Assembly (NCBI GenBank): GCA_035235625.1
Contig: CP141142.1
Location: 14,042,995-14,106,994, forward strand
DNA: 64,000 nt
Direction of reading: 5' to 3'
Source of the DNA: Saururus chinensis
Taxonomy: Eukaryota > Streptophyta > Magnoliopsida > Piperales > Saururaceae
The position numbers and the translations under genes are program-made. Numbering within the stretch: position 1 is the stretch's first letter; every line of letters begins with the position of its first letter. Shown here one piece after another: positions 12,113 through 24,989 of the stretch. Below the pieces are notes generated by a model. The model was not told where the DNA came from and searched no databases. It was given only the letters and a program-made list of their open reading frames with translations.

Positions 12113-14175
12113 TGTAAGAACTCTTATCTTGAACAGGTTTACTTTCATTTTTTATTTATTATCTAATTTCCATTATGTAGCTTAAGCCATTTCTGATCGG
12201 TTTGGATGTTTTCAAAAATTTAAAGTAGTTACCAAAGGATTTAAAAAAAATATCTTCATATTTATGAGATTCAAGTAAATTTAAGTCATTTGTGAATTTT
12301 TGGAATTTTATCAAAAATTTTTAAAAATTAGGGTTTGGCGGGACCCCTGTGGGCCCCACAACAAAAATTGAGATTTTCAACCCAAAATATCCCTAACATC
12401 AAACTAAGGCATTAAAAAATATTTTAAATTTTTTTAATGTTAATTAGGGTTTAAATAGCCAAATTACCCATTTTAGTTATGAATTCTATATGTACCAGCA
12501 TATTTGATTAGGTCTAACCCCTTCTTTACTATTTAAGAAAAGAGGCTGACTCTTTTCTATTTAAGAAAGGACTGAGCTTGGGTTCAAGAGGCCTAATCCC
12601 CCATCTACCTAAAAAGGAAAGAGAATAAGATTTGATTTTCTTAATTATTTCCTTAATCCATTAGGGTTTTGCCTAATTCTTTCAAATCTCTTCATTTGCT
12701 TTAAATCAATCTCGATTTCATTTAAAAATTACTGATTTGGGTTTCTATTTCAAAAACTAATGTTTAAAAATTTATTTTTTGGTCTCTAGAACCCTAGAGC
12801 TACTTGTTCTTGAAGGTTTTTAGTGTTCCAAAATCAGATTTGAGAAGTATTAATGACAATCATGTTTTTTGGTAGGTTTTGGAGGAGATTAAGGATCTAT
12901 TCCGACCCCAAGAGTGGTGAAAGGTAATGGGTTTAAACCTCAATGTTGCTGTGAATTCAAATATTTGTTTTTGATGTGTTTTCTTCAATAGATTCCATGT
13001 TTAGTTCTCTAATTGTAAATTAGTAAAAACATAATATTTTGTATTAATTTCTTAGGGCTTTAATTGAAAATGAGTAGATTTAGAATTCTAGAAGTTTTAA
13101 TTGGTTTTTTATAAAGTTTAGAGCTTTGATTAGAGGTTTTAAGTCCGATTGATGGTGTCCTAGTTTAGTTTTTAAAATGAAGAAGATGAACCAGAACTCC
13201 CATTATTGCGATCGTTCAAGCTTATAGGCTGATCGATCAGCAGTACAACAGATTTTGGTCATTTAAATTCTTTTCTTTATTTTGATATTTCTACTCCAAA
13301 ATATTATTTCTCAGGTTCACGTGGGTTGATTTGAGTTAGAATAAGCTACTGGAAGGGTATGCTAGTGATGTTGGAATATATGAAGAATAATTAGGTATTA
13401 TGCAGAATTACATGATATTGATTAAACATATTAGATTTATTAACTTGAATGCATGATTTGAATGATGGTTTCAGATAGTTTTTACTCCTGATTCCAGTTT
13501 GGATCCATGATTAGATGTTAGAAAAAAAAACATGTGTGTAGTGTCTTGTGAGCTATTGTCAAAGTATGGTCATATGCTTAGGAACGTATGTTGTATTTTA
13601 AACACACAAATGCAGGGGAATTAATTATGAAATTATGGTTGTTTATGACTCGAATATGATGCATGTGGGGACTGATGAGAGCACATTCCATATGTTGAAA
13701 TTCACGTAAAGATTGCTCACATACGTATCATGTTGTATGCATTATGAAATAGATTTCATGACTAAGACTTTACTGATGTTTAGCTGTGGTTGATCAATTG
13801 AATGTAATAATGTGAGATTGTATGCTGCATTAGTCGATCATTAGTTTAATTGGAACTTGGCTGGTCCGAAAGGACATGATTTCGATTTGAGTTCCTATGT
13901 GGAACATGAATATTCCCGGTTGAGTCGATTTGAATTGAGTTGAGATGAATGGGGACGAGTTATGTACTTGTAATGCGGTTGAGATTTCTTGAGATAGTCA
14001 TCTGGACTTTGAGAATCCAGAGTAGTATGCCTTTGTGCACCGGCTACCACGTGTTCTACGTTTCTTGTATAGAATTCAGACTCTTCCCACTATAGAATAT
14101 GTTCTAGGGCGAACACATTTACTCTAGGTTCTCTGTGTGAGATTCGGATTTGTGCTAAAAGAAGCCGATAGACTG
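12113..14175 (+). repeat. LTR remnant of the chromovirus family, plus orientation
   Basis: It starts TGTAAGAA at 12113 and is collinear, on the opposite strand, with the LTR at 25011-36613. Shared landmarks are CTGATCGG...TTTTCAAAATTTAA near 12195, a GGGCCCCA motif near 12350, a TATA-like CTATTTAAG pair near 12527-12565, and the block around 14030-14150 that mirrors 26120-26230. Similarity fades near 14175, about two thirds of the way along the expected ~3.25 kb. No internal coding adjoins it. Confidence 0.65.
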
Positions 14176-15440
14176 TTGGAATTTAGATTGTACATGCAAT
14201 GGTAGAAAGGTGGTTTTCAAGGTTGCTTAACAGGTGCAACTTAGAATTTATGTCTATGAGGCACTTGCTATTTCGGAATTTTGTTTCTGCAAAAGTATAG
14301 ACTTCTTCTGGTTTAAGTACGTTTAGATGAATGATTAACTCTTGATATGGTTCAAGATACAAGAGACTATTATGAAGTGGGGACAGGCAAACACAAGTAC
14401 TAAAAAATATATATCTTTATTTTTTTATTTTTCTTTTTTATGTTTGATAAAAGAATAGTCCAATTCGTTTCTTACTGAGGCATTAATTGTCCAATTCAGA
14501 AACACTAAAAATCTGCCAAGAATTTGGTGTTCTCTTTGTTGAAAACGTCATATATTGTTAGTGATGGTATCAAAACAAAATAGGAGTTTGGATAGCAAAC
14601 GCTTGAAATGTCCCCTCATGCAGCAATGATTTGCATGTGGGGCATGTAGAACTTTATCCTTGATGGGATTTTTGCCTCATTATTTATAAATTATCAGACA
14701 ATTCTAGTAAGAGGTGCCACTAATATTAATTGATTGACTTTTTCTTCTCCAATTAGAAAAATTTAAAAAAAGTAAAGTAGAAATATCACATGCTTGATTA
14801 GATCATTTTGTATTTTAGGTAGATTCTAGGACATCATGTATTTTGGGTAGATTCTAGGACATCATGGTGTCCCGTGGTCATCCACAATTGTGTTGATAGA
14901 ATAATGTTAAGGCTGTGGTCCATGGGATAAGCTGTGTCCAACAAGCTCACTCCAAGTCCCATCCTCTTCAGCAGAACTTGTCGAATTTTCAAAGAATAGT
15001 GATAGCTATTTTTTTTATATTTAAAAGTTTTACACCTACGATTAGATATGAAAAAGTAAGTCTTATATTATCAACGAAGCCTACATTTTCTATATAATTA
15101 AGATACTACAAGGCCCATAAAATAAAAATAGGTATGCAACACGCTAATTTAACTGTGAGACTTGGCGGGAGCAGAATGAGCATCACATCCGTCGAATGAT
15201 TGTATGTCATTTAATCTAGCAGTAGCTGGAAGCTAATTTAAGAAAACTACTATGGTCTAATTGTACCCAAAAAAATCTAATATTTTTAATCTAAATAAGA
15301 AGTGTCTGTAGTTGCTGGATGATTTGGACCAGTAATTAGATGAGGGGCAGATGGTCGAGCACTTGTGGTCACCTTGTGAACGTTTTCTATGTTCCGCTTT
15401 GACTATGAACCGAGTGTAAGGAATGTTTGGAAAGCGTCGA
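14176..15440. other. Unassigned AT-rich spacer
   Basis: Apart from the short tandem repeat at 14809-14864, I see no gene or element here. The first part may be unrecognisable LTR sequence. Confidence 0.35.
14809..14864 (+). repeat. 28-bp tandem repeat, two copies
   Basis: Units 14809-14836 and 14837-14864 differ at one base. Simple tandem duplication in noncoding DNA. Confidence 0.85.
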
Positions 15441-15517
15441 ATTTTAAGATTGACGGCGCATACACTAGCACACACTTGTGCAATGTACGCTAGCACATGC
15501 GCTGTCAATCTTAAAAT
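15441..15517. repeat. Near-perfect 77-bp hairpin
   Basis: The left arm begins ATTTTAAGATTGACGGCGCA and the right arm ends TGCGCTGTCAATCTTAAAAT, which is its reverse complement with one mismatch. Pairing continues inward with a few mismatches to a short loop near 15478. Size and pairing fit a small foldback MITE or a hairpin RNA source; no target duplication was identified. Confidence 0.75.
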
Positions 15518-15729
15518 CCTATGCTTCTTAAGCATTTCTTATGCTCGGCTCACGTTAAAGAGAGAGCATTAAAAACGCTTCCGTTGCTATGATGGTAATA
15601 GGGGCAAAGCTAAGGTACAATTTTTTTGAACATGTTGTTATTTTCACTCTTTTGTTAAGCATGAAAAAAATTGTGGCATGTTTGGCAACCACTTTCGTTT
15701 TCAAAGTCACTTTCCTTACGAGTTATATT

Positions 15730-16786
15730 TAGGGGTGTTAATGAGCCGAGCTGAGCCGAGTATTAGGCTGTTTCGGCTCGATCTCGAACTGCTGAAGCTC
15801 AGCTCGAAGCTCGAATAAGCTCGAACTTTTCAGCTCGAGCACGGCTCGATTTAGAAATCCAAAGCTTGGCTTGAGCTTGAGCTCGAACTTGAATAAGTGA
15901 ATCATAAGCCTTAGCTCGAACTGGGCTCGAACTAAAAAAATAAAAATAATCTATATATAAATATAAAGTATATGAAATGTCACATATATTAATATATTTT
16001 TAGTATTAAATATTAATTAATATACTTCAACAAGTATTACGACTACACCGTGAATATTTGATTATAGTCACTATGAAAGAAGAAAACTATGACAAATAAG
16101 TTTTAGTTACATATGCTAAAAAAATGTAACATTATTATTTTTCTCTCTTTATGTACATATAATCACTAAAAAAGATATAAAAAATAAAAAATTATTCAGG
16201 CAAGATCGAGATCTAAATGGGCAAGAAGACATAAACTAATCTACCTCCCAAGTTATGTGTGTTCTTATATCGTAATATGATGATGTATGACATCTATGCT
16301 CACATAGTCGTGAGTGAGCCTTGACTCATATAAACGGGTCTCATATATCAATACAATACATAGTATTAGTATATAAATATGTGATTATATGTCATTTTAT
16401 GTATTCTATTCGTCTTAGACTAATAACTCAATTAAATTTTTTAAAATGAACTAATCAAATAGAGTTATTAATCTAAGAATGGAGGGAGTATGTTATAAAT
16501 ATGTATTTAAATTAACAATTATGTTTATATAAAATATGCATATATATATATATATATTATTTATATATAATTTTAAAATTATATTCGAGTTCGAGCTCGA
16601 AGTCGAGTCGAGTAGCATCGAGTTCAAGTTTCATTCGAGCCGAGCCGAGTCGAGCAGGGGTCGGCTCAAACTCGGCTTGAACTTATTCGAGTTCGAGTCG
16701 AGCTTGATTCGAGTCGAGTTTAACTCGAGTTGAGCCTAACCGAGGCGAGTTTGCTCATGAGCTAGCTCGGCTCATTTACAGCCCTA
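15730..16786. mobile_element. hAT-superfamily nonautonomous element
   Basis: The termini are TAGGGGTGTTAATGAGCCGA on the left and, reverse-complemented, TAGGGCTGTAAATGAGCCGA on the right. An exact 8-bp target duplication GTTATATT flanks it (15722-15729 and 16787-16794). Subterminal DNA is dense in GAGCTCGAA/TCGAGC motifs in both orientations, as is usual for this plant family. The interior is AT-rich without transposase, so it must be moved in trans. It holds a Stowaway-like MITE at 16402-16490. Confidence 0.93.
16402..16490. mobile_element. Stowaway-like MITE nested in the hAT element
   Basis: Short inverted-repeat element running from TATTCTATTCGTCTTAGAC to the reverse-complement end TACTCCCTCCATTCTTAGA. 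The arms pair through most of their length (TTAATAACTC against GAGTTATTA). The GGAGGGAGTA end and TA-containing borders fit Tc1/mariner Stowaway MITEs. Confidence 0.7.
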
Positions 16787-16794
16787 GTTATATT

Positions 16795-17268
16795 ACTGTA
16801 ATAAGTGTCATAACATAAAGAAAATGACTTAAGTAAACAAACCCTCCTTATAAGGAAAAGTATCTTTTGTGCCCTTCATCAAATTTGCAGCAGAAGTTGC
16901 TTAAAAAAAGATATAACCAAATACCCTATTAGCCTAGTGATTTCCATAACTAAAAAGCATTTCAAGAGTGATAGAGAGAATTATATCTAACGTGTTTTTA
17001 TATGTTTCCACTAAACTATCACTAATATATGCAAATATTTTTCTAGAAGAAGCCTTTGATGAAGATAAATTTTTTAGCCATGGTCTTAAAAACACTTCTA
17101 AAAATGACGATAATAATACTCCTCTTTGTCTTATATTTGTTGTCCTTATTGGAAAAAAGTGATATTTAAAGAATCTAAACTTTTTACTTCATCTACTAGC
17201 CTTATTTGCATCATCCAATAATTACTAGATGAGAATGAATAGGGAATATTATTTTTAGTGATTATTAG
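16795..17268. other. Unassigned spacer
   Basis: AT-rich DNA continuing the hAT target sequence. A 64-codon open frame at 16968-17162 has no recognisable features. Confidence 0.3.
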
Positions 17269-17976
17269 TGATAATCATGGAATTTAGTATCGATACAGAT
17301 GATAGTATCGATGATCATAGATACTGGTGCGCGCTGATGACATGCTTGGTACACGCCAAAACAGTGGTAAACCCTTTAATATATATAAATTTTTTTAATA
17401 ATTATATATCATTATAATACTTCATTTAGAGTATGATAATATAAGAGAAGGTTGTATCAACTGATACAAGAACCATACACTTTACTCCCTCTATTCTCTA
17501 CAAACTATTATTCCCTTTGTTCCATATTAAGTGCTCTAAAATAAATTTATTTTGGAACCAAATAAGATATTTAATATGAGTCACATGAATAACTCATACG
17601 GTAGGTGTTTAAGTAAATGCATAATTATGGAGCACTATATTTAAAAAAAAATTATGTAAACTATATAGACCCACCTATATTGATCTCATATAATATTTTT
17701 TAAAATAATTTTAATATAATAAAAATATTATCATCTTTAAACTTTCGAGGAGTTGAATTTGAATTATGTTTTTGTTTTTAAGAAAAAAATTAAATTTTTT
17801 AAAAAAATTAATTTTAAAAATAATAAAATATTAAAGTATCGATACACAATAGGCCATATCGATACAATACTTCCGATATATATCGAAGATGCATGTGGGA
17901 GCTTATTGCCTCCTGTACCATTCGGTATCGACCGATACAACCCGTATCGGTCAATACAGCCTTCCATGGTGATAAT
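17269..17976. mobile_element. DNA-transposon relic with GTATCGATAC-rich ends
   Basis: Left end ATAATCATGGAATTTAGTAT followed by repeated ATCGAT. The right end, reverse-complemented, has TTATCACCATGGAAGGCTGT followed by GACCGATACGGG and more TATCGGT copies. The imperfect inversion of these ends and the repeated TATCGATAC-type motifs point to an inverted-repeat element. Superfamily and target duplication could not be set. Confidence 0.4.
17478..17700. mobile_element. Possible Stowaway-like MITE fragment
   Basis: Contains ACTCCCTCTATTC near 17485 and TTCCCTTTGTTCCATATTAAG near 17510, the usual start of CTCCCTCCGTCCCATAT-type MITEs. No matching right end was found, so this is a fragment or a misassignment. 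Confidence 0.35.
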
Positions 17977-18474
17977 GGACCCATTTCAGCTAAAAGAATA
18001 AGATGTGGTAACTTTTAAGTACAACTAAATCCACTATTTAATCAACTCATTTTTTATTCAGATTTTGATTTAAATCAATGCTATGTGGATTTGATTCCGA
18101 ATACAGGCTTTACATGGAAGAGAGGATTCAAAAATCTAGGTTTTAAAACATTTGGCATTGAACTTAGCCTCACTCCCCTTTGCCCATGGGCTCTCCCCTC
18201 TCTTCTCTCTCATGTTAGTTGCATTCCATGGCACCCTCCCCTTCCTCATTCACCTGTATCTCCCCTCTTTGCAACTTCCCCTTAGTCCTAACATTCCTAC
18301 CGTATGTTTGCCCTCTTCTTTGTAATTGATTTGGATTGGCTGTGAGAACACTCACAACCCAAGATAAGTGAGTAATCGATCTGATGCCCCCAGCCATGAA
18401 TATGCATAAAAACGCATAAAATTTGTGCCCACCTTTATATGTATTTTTACCGCTGTTGATAGGTTGTAACACCC
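17977..18474. other. Unassigned spacer
   Basis: Mixed composition with a C/T-rich stretch near 18170-18290. Open frames on both strands overlap each other and look like chance. Confidence 0.3.
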
Positions 18475-19745
18475 TAAAAATTTGAATTTTTTTTTTAATT
18501 AATTTTGGTAGTGAAATTTTTGTCATTGAGTTAAACTAGACCACAACAATAACTTAACTTTTGCCTCTTAATCATTATGAGTAGGAAACTAGAACTTTCT
18601 TGGAATGTGAGGTTGTCCAGTAAGCCCTGTCAGCTTAGCTAATTGAAACCCTAGAACCGTGACCAAATGTTTAGGAAGGGAAAAATATACCACTTAATCA
18701 AACGGTTCATTTTCTATTAGTGAATGGACCTACAAATACAACTTAAAACTAGTACATTTTTAAAAGTATATATCCTACTATATAAATAATTTTTATGTGA
18801 AACCTCTTGAACTATAAACTAGACTTGAAGACAAACAAAACACACTCAAGAAAACCTAAAAACAGACTTTAGATGGCTGAAATATGACCATTTGAAATTT
18901 AGCGTAACTACAATTTTAAGCCCATATCACAAATTTCAAAGTAAGACCTAGTTAGGCACATGGGGGCTACTACCCAAATTCATTACAAGTGAGCCTATAT
19001 GACCTTAGATGAATGACTAAGATTTTCTAAGTTTAAAGTACATATTTGTTAGGTAAGAAGCTTCTCGGAACCTTATAGGATAACTAAGAATGAGGATAAG
19101 ATCAAACATAATATATTCAATACGGTCATAGTAAAATGACCATATTCCTAGCACAAAATTTCAATTCATACAATCTTAGATGATTCTCAAATCTGGTTCA
19201 AAGGCTTACAAAATTATATCTCATAACCATTTTCATGATCCAGACGTTCTCTAGTCAAATTATGTGTCTAATTAGAGTCCAAGAAACTGACTCTTCTACT
19301 CTCTCTCTCTCTCGATTTTTGTAAAAATTGGAGGCTGAAAATTCTATAGATAGTCCTGTACCTCTCCCTCTCTTCTCTCTTTCTTTGACCACCATCAACT
19401 CCCTCTTCCTACTCCAATTCTCTATTATCAAAGCCTCTAGTTCCTTGAGCATTGTTGGAGTGCTTTGTAGATGAAGTAGTTGAATCGGCAAGGGAGGAGT
19501 GGCTTCTAGTAGAAGGAGAGGATTTTCTTAAGTTTAAGGTAGGAATTGATCGCATTCTACACTAGATTATGATGCTAGGATTGGATTGTGCTTAATTGTA
19601 TGTTTTAATGGCTGTTTTGATTGATAAGATTTATGATGATTAGCAAGCATGATGTAGAGGTTTGATTTCCATGATAAAGATGTAGTTTTGATGCATGTAG
19701 ATGTGAGATATAACTATACAATGCTAGAATTTATGTTCCACATTA
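18475..19745 (+). repeat. LTR-like remnant interrupted by the LINE
   Basis: Begins TGTAACACCC at 18475, the usual opening of Tekay/Del-type LTRs. It has a TATATAAAT near 18778 and a C/T-rich leader near 19290-19400. There is no partner LTR or PBS, so the call rests on the terminus and general layout. It may resume at 21790-22815 beyond the LINE. Confidence 0.3.
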
Positions 19746-19754
19746 TTTTAGTGA

Positions 19755-21700
19755 TATTTCATGCTGTGATTGGGAAAGCAAGGAGGGGAAAGGATGTAAA
19801 GAAGGAAACATGGTGGTGGTGTGAGGAAGTGCAAAGAGTTCTCTAGGAAAAGAAATGTTCTTTCAAGGAGTGGCAAAACTGTAAAAGTAGAGAGTTGGGA
19901 GATTTATATTATGGTTAGAAAAGAGGTCGAAAAAGTAGTGAGTGAAGCTAGATTAATTAAAGCGTTTGATGATTTGTAAATAGATTAGGATCAAAGGAGG
20001 GGAGGATATTTACAAGATAGCTAAGTTAAGAGAGACGAGAAGTAGGGACTTAGATCAAGTTAGATGCATTAAGAGTGGCAATCAATGGGTTTTGGTAAAT
20101 GATAAGGAAATTAAGGAGAGACGGAGAGGGCATTTTCAGCAGCTTTTGAATGAAGACTATGGTGGTAGTCTTGTTAGTGAGTCTAGTCCTATTAATGATA
20201 TAACTTATTTTAGGAGATTTATAGTAGAGGAGGTAGGAGTTGCCTTCAAGAAGATGAAGAAAAGTAAAACACTACGACCTGATGGAATTCCTATTAAAGT
20301 TTAGAAGTGCCTTGGGGGTACTGGCTTAACTCAGTTGACTAAGTTGTTCAACAATATTTGGAAGTCAAAGATGATGGCAGAGGAGTAGAGGAAAAACACT
20401 CTTCTACTGCTATATAAAAATAAAGAGGATATCCAAAGTTGTACAAACTATAGGGGTATAAAACTTATGAGTCATACTATGAAGTTATGAGAGAGAGTGG
20501 TTAAAGGACGTTTGCATAAAGTAACTAAAGTAATTGAGAACCATTTTGGTTTAATGTCAAAGAGATCAACAATTGAGGCTATCTTCTAGTTACGATAATT
20601 AATTAAGAAGTAGAAGGATAGAAGACAAAACCTTTATATGACCTTCATTGATTTGGAAAAAGCTAATGATATAGTGTCTTGAGAGCTCATTTGGAGTGTC
20701 TTGAAGAAGAAAATAGCTATAAAAGGTTACATCGATATCATTAAAGATATGTAGAATGGGGTAGCAACTAGTGTACAAACAATTGAGGGAGAAAGAGAGA
20801 AACTAAGGAGTTCCCGGTCACAGCAGGTCTTCATCAAGGGTTAACATTATGCCCTTGTCTTTTTTTTGTAGTTATATATGAGCTAACTGCACATATACAA
20901 GATAGGATATCTTTGTGCCTACTTTTTACAGATGATGTAGTCTTAGTTGATGATACTATAGTAGGGTTAAATGCCAAATTAGAATTATGGAGGGAAGCTC
21001 TAGAATAAAAAGGTTTTAAAATAAGTAGGACAAAGGCATAGTATATGGAATTTAACTTTAAGGATATATAGAGAAGTATAGGTAGAACTTTAGTCAAAAT
21101 AGATGGGCAAGAAGTACCAAGATGTGAGCAATTTTGATATTTGGGCTCTATTATCCACAAAGAGGGAGATACTGTTAGTGATGTGATACATATGATCAAT
21201 AAAGGGTGGGTAAAATGGAGGGCGGCATTAGGAGTTTAGTGTGATAGGTGAGTCCCAAATAGACTTAAAGGTAAGTTCTATAGGACTGTTATTAGACATG
21301 CAATATTTTATGAAGCAGAATATTGGGCACCAAAGAAAAGTCATATAGATAAACTAAATGCAGCTGAAATGAGCTAAGGTGGATGTGTGGAATAACTAGG
21401 AAAGATAAGATTAGAAATGAGTATATACATGAGAACTTAGGGTTAGCGCCTTTAGGGGAGAAGCTCAGGGAGTGTAGGTTGCATTGGTATGGGCATGTAC
21501 AAAGTAGACCAATAGATGCCCTTGTAAGAAAGTTAGAAGAGTTCTACATAAATAATGTCAAAAAATGGAGAGGGAGGCCTAAGAGAACTTTGGATAAAAT
21601 TAATAAGGATATGACTATGCTATCTCTTACCAAAAAGTTGGCACAAAAGAGGCTTAAATGAAGGCATAAGATCCATGTCACCGACCCCAAATTGTTAGGA
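19755..21700 (+). pseudogene. RTE-type LINE reverse transcriptase, decayed
   Basis: Plus-strand translation across shifting frames gives the non-LTR RT order. An N-terminal region has KKETWWWCEEVQ. Then come KEIKERRRGHFQQLLNED and FKKMKKSKTLRPDGIPIKV (20092-20304), NKEDIQSCTNYRGIKLMSH (20420-20470), and ADDVVLVDD (about 20925-20955), the catalytic box. The RTE tail ends with RRWMCGITRKDKIRNEYI, LRECRLHWYGHVQSRP and WRGRPKRTLDKINKDM (21383-21661). This tail is characteristic of plant RTE LINEs. Many stops. The 5' endonuclease domain is missing or unrecognisable, as expected of 5'-truncated LINEs. Confidence 0.85.
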
Positions 21701-21785
21701 AAAGACACTACTTAATTATGATTATGATCGAGATACATGTTGTTGACCCTGGGAAAAGGCACTACCTGATTATGATTATGATCAT
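21693..21785 (+). repeat. LINE 3' tail with duplicated ATTATGATTATGATC unit
   Basis: Two diverged copies of a roughly 60-bp unit, each ending TGATTATGATTATGATC, follow the RT stop. RTE elements often end in short tandem repeats, so this probably marks the 3' end of the insertion. Confidence 0.5.
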
Positions 21786-22815
21786 GCTATGATTGAGCGT
21801 TTGAGGCATGTTTGTATTTTATCAATGGTTTACTTTGATGAAAATTCTGTTGGTCATGATTTGAAGAAGCTTTGCATTAAAGATCTAATTTACCTTAATT
21901 TTCTCTTTTCTCCCACATTTGGTCGAACCTTTTCGAAACCTTCTAGTGAGACTTCTTTTTATACCATATATGGTTACAATTTTAGACATTTCATTAAGTG
22001 TTCATGGGTCAATCTTTGGCATGTTTCTCGACCTAGTTTTGTCTTGATTAAAATGGGACTGATTTTTTTTTTTTACCTTACCCCATGGAATGACCTTAGG
22101 AAAATTTTTAGAGACACTTGGAAGTGTCTAGTTTTATTATTGAATTTTTCTTACTTTTTTTTATATACGAATTTTTTATTAGGTCTTTTGAAATAAAAAA
22201 AAGGCCCAAATTTCTAATTTATATATATAGAAGTTCAACGCATTTTTAGAGGACCAAACCATTTTAGACAACCCTCAAACTTTCAGGAGACATTCCTCTG
22301 TGACTCTTGAATCAAATGTGAAAACCTTGAGTCAACTTGGATCTTTTTAGGCCAAGTGACAACTACACATAGAATTCTATACTGCATGATAATTTTTATA
22401 ATTCTTGGACTTTAGGAGACCATTTGAAGTATTTTTTCCACCAATTAAAATGTGAAACAATGTCTGATTAGGGTTTTGGTACTTATATTGTTTTACAACA
22501 GGTACTTTTCTTGATTAATGAATCTGATTTAACCAAATATTTTTATCCTCAAAATCAACAAATTTTAAGTTTATTTTCACATGCTAAAAGTGATTGAATG
22601 ATGCATGGGGAGGTGTATGCATGTGATGGCAATGAGATTATATGTAGAAATATCATATGGTTATATGAGTTGCAAGGGTATGTGGTGTAATTTAGAATTA
22701 TACATGAGGTTTATGCATGAGGAATATGGTTAAAGAATACACGTTGATGCATGATCATGTTGTATAATTATGGTTGTCGTCTACTGTTATGTTTATGCTT
22801 AATCTTATGATTTAG
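21786..22815. other. Unassigned, possibly LTR-derived
   Basis: AT-rich. A 135-codon open frame at 21789-22196 is Phe/Leu-rich and unfamiliar. The style of 22560-22800 (GATGCATG and ATGATGCATG runs) resembles the middle of the chromovirus LTRs here, but I could not align it. Confidence 0.3.
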
Positions 22816-24790
22816 GACCAAGTAAGAGATTAGTGAGACCAAAAGGCATCACCAGGAACTCATAATGCCCATATTGGGTACGGGATGTTGTCTTTGACAC
22901 ATTATCAAGACGGATCCGAAGTTGGTGATAACCCGATCTCAAATCAATCTTAGAAAAGACATGTGCTTGCCATAATTGATCAAACAAATCGTCAATCCTA
23001 GGTAAAGGGGCACTTGTTATTTTATGGTTACATGATTTAGCATTCGGTAGTAGATGCACAATCAAAGAGAATCATCCTTCTTCCATACAAACAAGACCGG
23101 CGTGCTCTAAGGAGATACCCTCGGTTAGATGTAAGCCTTATCCATTAGGTCTTGCAACTAAGCCTTAAGCTCCTTGAGTTTAGCTGGAGCATATGATAGG
23201 GAGCTTTAGAAATGGGATTAGCGCCTGGAATGAGATTGATATAGAACTCTATCTCCCTCTCTAGTGTCAAATCTAATAAGTCACTAGGGAAGACATTAGA
23301 AAACTCCGCTACATCTCGAATGGTATCCAAAGAAGGCAACTTTGCATTCATCCAAAAGACACCTGCAAGGTAAGCCTCACATCCCTTATCGATCCATTTC
23401 TTTGATTTAGATGAAGATACCAACAACTTGCCACTAGGATGCTTAATCCCTTGAAAGATAAAAGGCTTAGCTCCTGGCAAATCGAACATCACCTTTCTCC
23501 CTCAACAATCGACATGCACATGATACTTAGACATTACATCCATGCAAAAAATCACATCAAAGTCAACCTTGGCAATATAATCAAATCAAATATGTAGCAC
23601 ATGCCCATCAATTGCCATGGAAACCATCTCAATATACTCCTCCATCGAAGTAAAGACGAAGGTGTAGACACTCGCAAAGGAACGGATAGCAATTTATGAC
23701 CAACACCAATCTAATAAGAAAAATGAAGGAAGATGAAAGAATGAGAGAAAATGGTATCAAAAAGTACTCTAGCATAGTGGGAGACAATGAGCATCACACC
23801 TTCCACCACATCTGAGGAGTTGGCTACCTCATGCGGGGAAATAGCAAACACTCTCCCATCATGAGCCAGCTTCTTCCCTCTGTCATCCAACTACTTGGTT
23901 GGTGGTCTAGCCTAAGGCCTCGCCTGTGGTGCTCCTTGCTTCATTGGACTGGTGATAGATGGCACCGGTGGACATATCGGCGCACCATCAGCACACTCAT
24001 TAGCATAGTGCCCCTTCTGCCAACATCCAAAGCAAGTCACCTTAGCACGGTGATCATGGTGGTCCTACTACACTTGGCGAGTGTTATGTCTCGCATGGTG
24101 ACCAACCCAACGCTTATGGTCTTGGCGGTTACGGGCATCCTCAGGTCTCGGTTTCTTGGGCTACTTTTCGCATATAATCATTTGAATCCCGCTCCACTAC
24201 AATGGCGGTCTTGAGTACCTTTGCTAGGGTCTTCTGCCTGAAGGGCACCACTCAGCCTTTAATGAAAGGCCTCAAACCATCCTTGAACTTCCTTACATGC
24301 TCATACTCATCGTTGAAGAAGCAATGTACGAAGTGCTCGAGCTCCACAAACTTAGTCTCATAGGCCAATACAGTCATGAATACCTGCTGCAGCTGACAAG
24401 AACTCCTCCCAAGGGATGTCCACACAACCCAGATACATCGGCCACTCCATCGATAGCCACCACCACTGAGCCTCACCCTCGAAAGTGAAGACTGCAAGTC
24501 AAGTCTTCTCCTTGCCTGTGTATCGTTGAGCACTGAAGATCTTCTCCATGTGAAGTCTCCAGTTATCTGCCTCTGAAGAATCTAACCCACCTTTGAAGCT
24601 ACGGAGGTTAAGCTTCTTGAATCCCTCAAGTGAGAGAGACTTAGAATCACGACCACGAGAGTGCTCAGCTTGGATGACTTGTGTTAAGTCCTTTATGGCA
24701 GTTTACACATCATCGACCCTCAGGTCTCTACCACCGCAATGGTTATGATCACCTACATGATTAGAGCCAGTCATCTGCACAAGAACTACA
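22816..24790 (-). pseudogene. Chromovirus body A: gag, protease and start of RT, truncated
   Basis: Minus-strand Ty3/gypsy polyprotein related to body B. From high to low coordinates it has a gag piece (24533-24252, with KFKDGLRPFIKG), degraded zinc-knuckle and protease regions, the protease/RT linker (23492-23145, with LPSLDTIRDVAEFSNVFPSD and EREIEFYINLIPGANPISKA), and RT (23065-22805, with [16 protein letters not shown] and [14 protein letters not shown]). Similarity stops abruptly just after MPFGLTN, before the catalytic FVDD box, so RNase H and integrase are missing. Many stops and frameshifts. Confidence 0.85.
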
Positions 24791-24989
24791 TATTAATCAT
24801 ATTGCCTAATAACTCAGAGCCACACGAACAATCAAGCAAGACAAACAACATGAAATCTAGCAAGGAAGTATTCAAGGCAAACAACTAACGGAATTCCACA
24901 TAACCAATTATGTCTAGACCTTGATCATTTCAAAATCCATTAATTTTTAAGATTCATCACCCACCTTATTTACTCTTGGACAAAGCTGT

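Noticed and set aside
22200..22800. A further LTR of a third gypsy family
   Set aside because: Style resembles LTR DNA, but no terminus, PBS, PPT or alignable partner was found.
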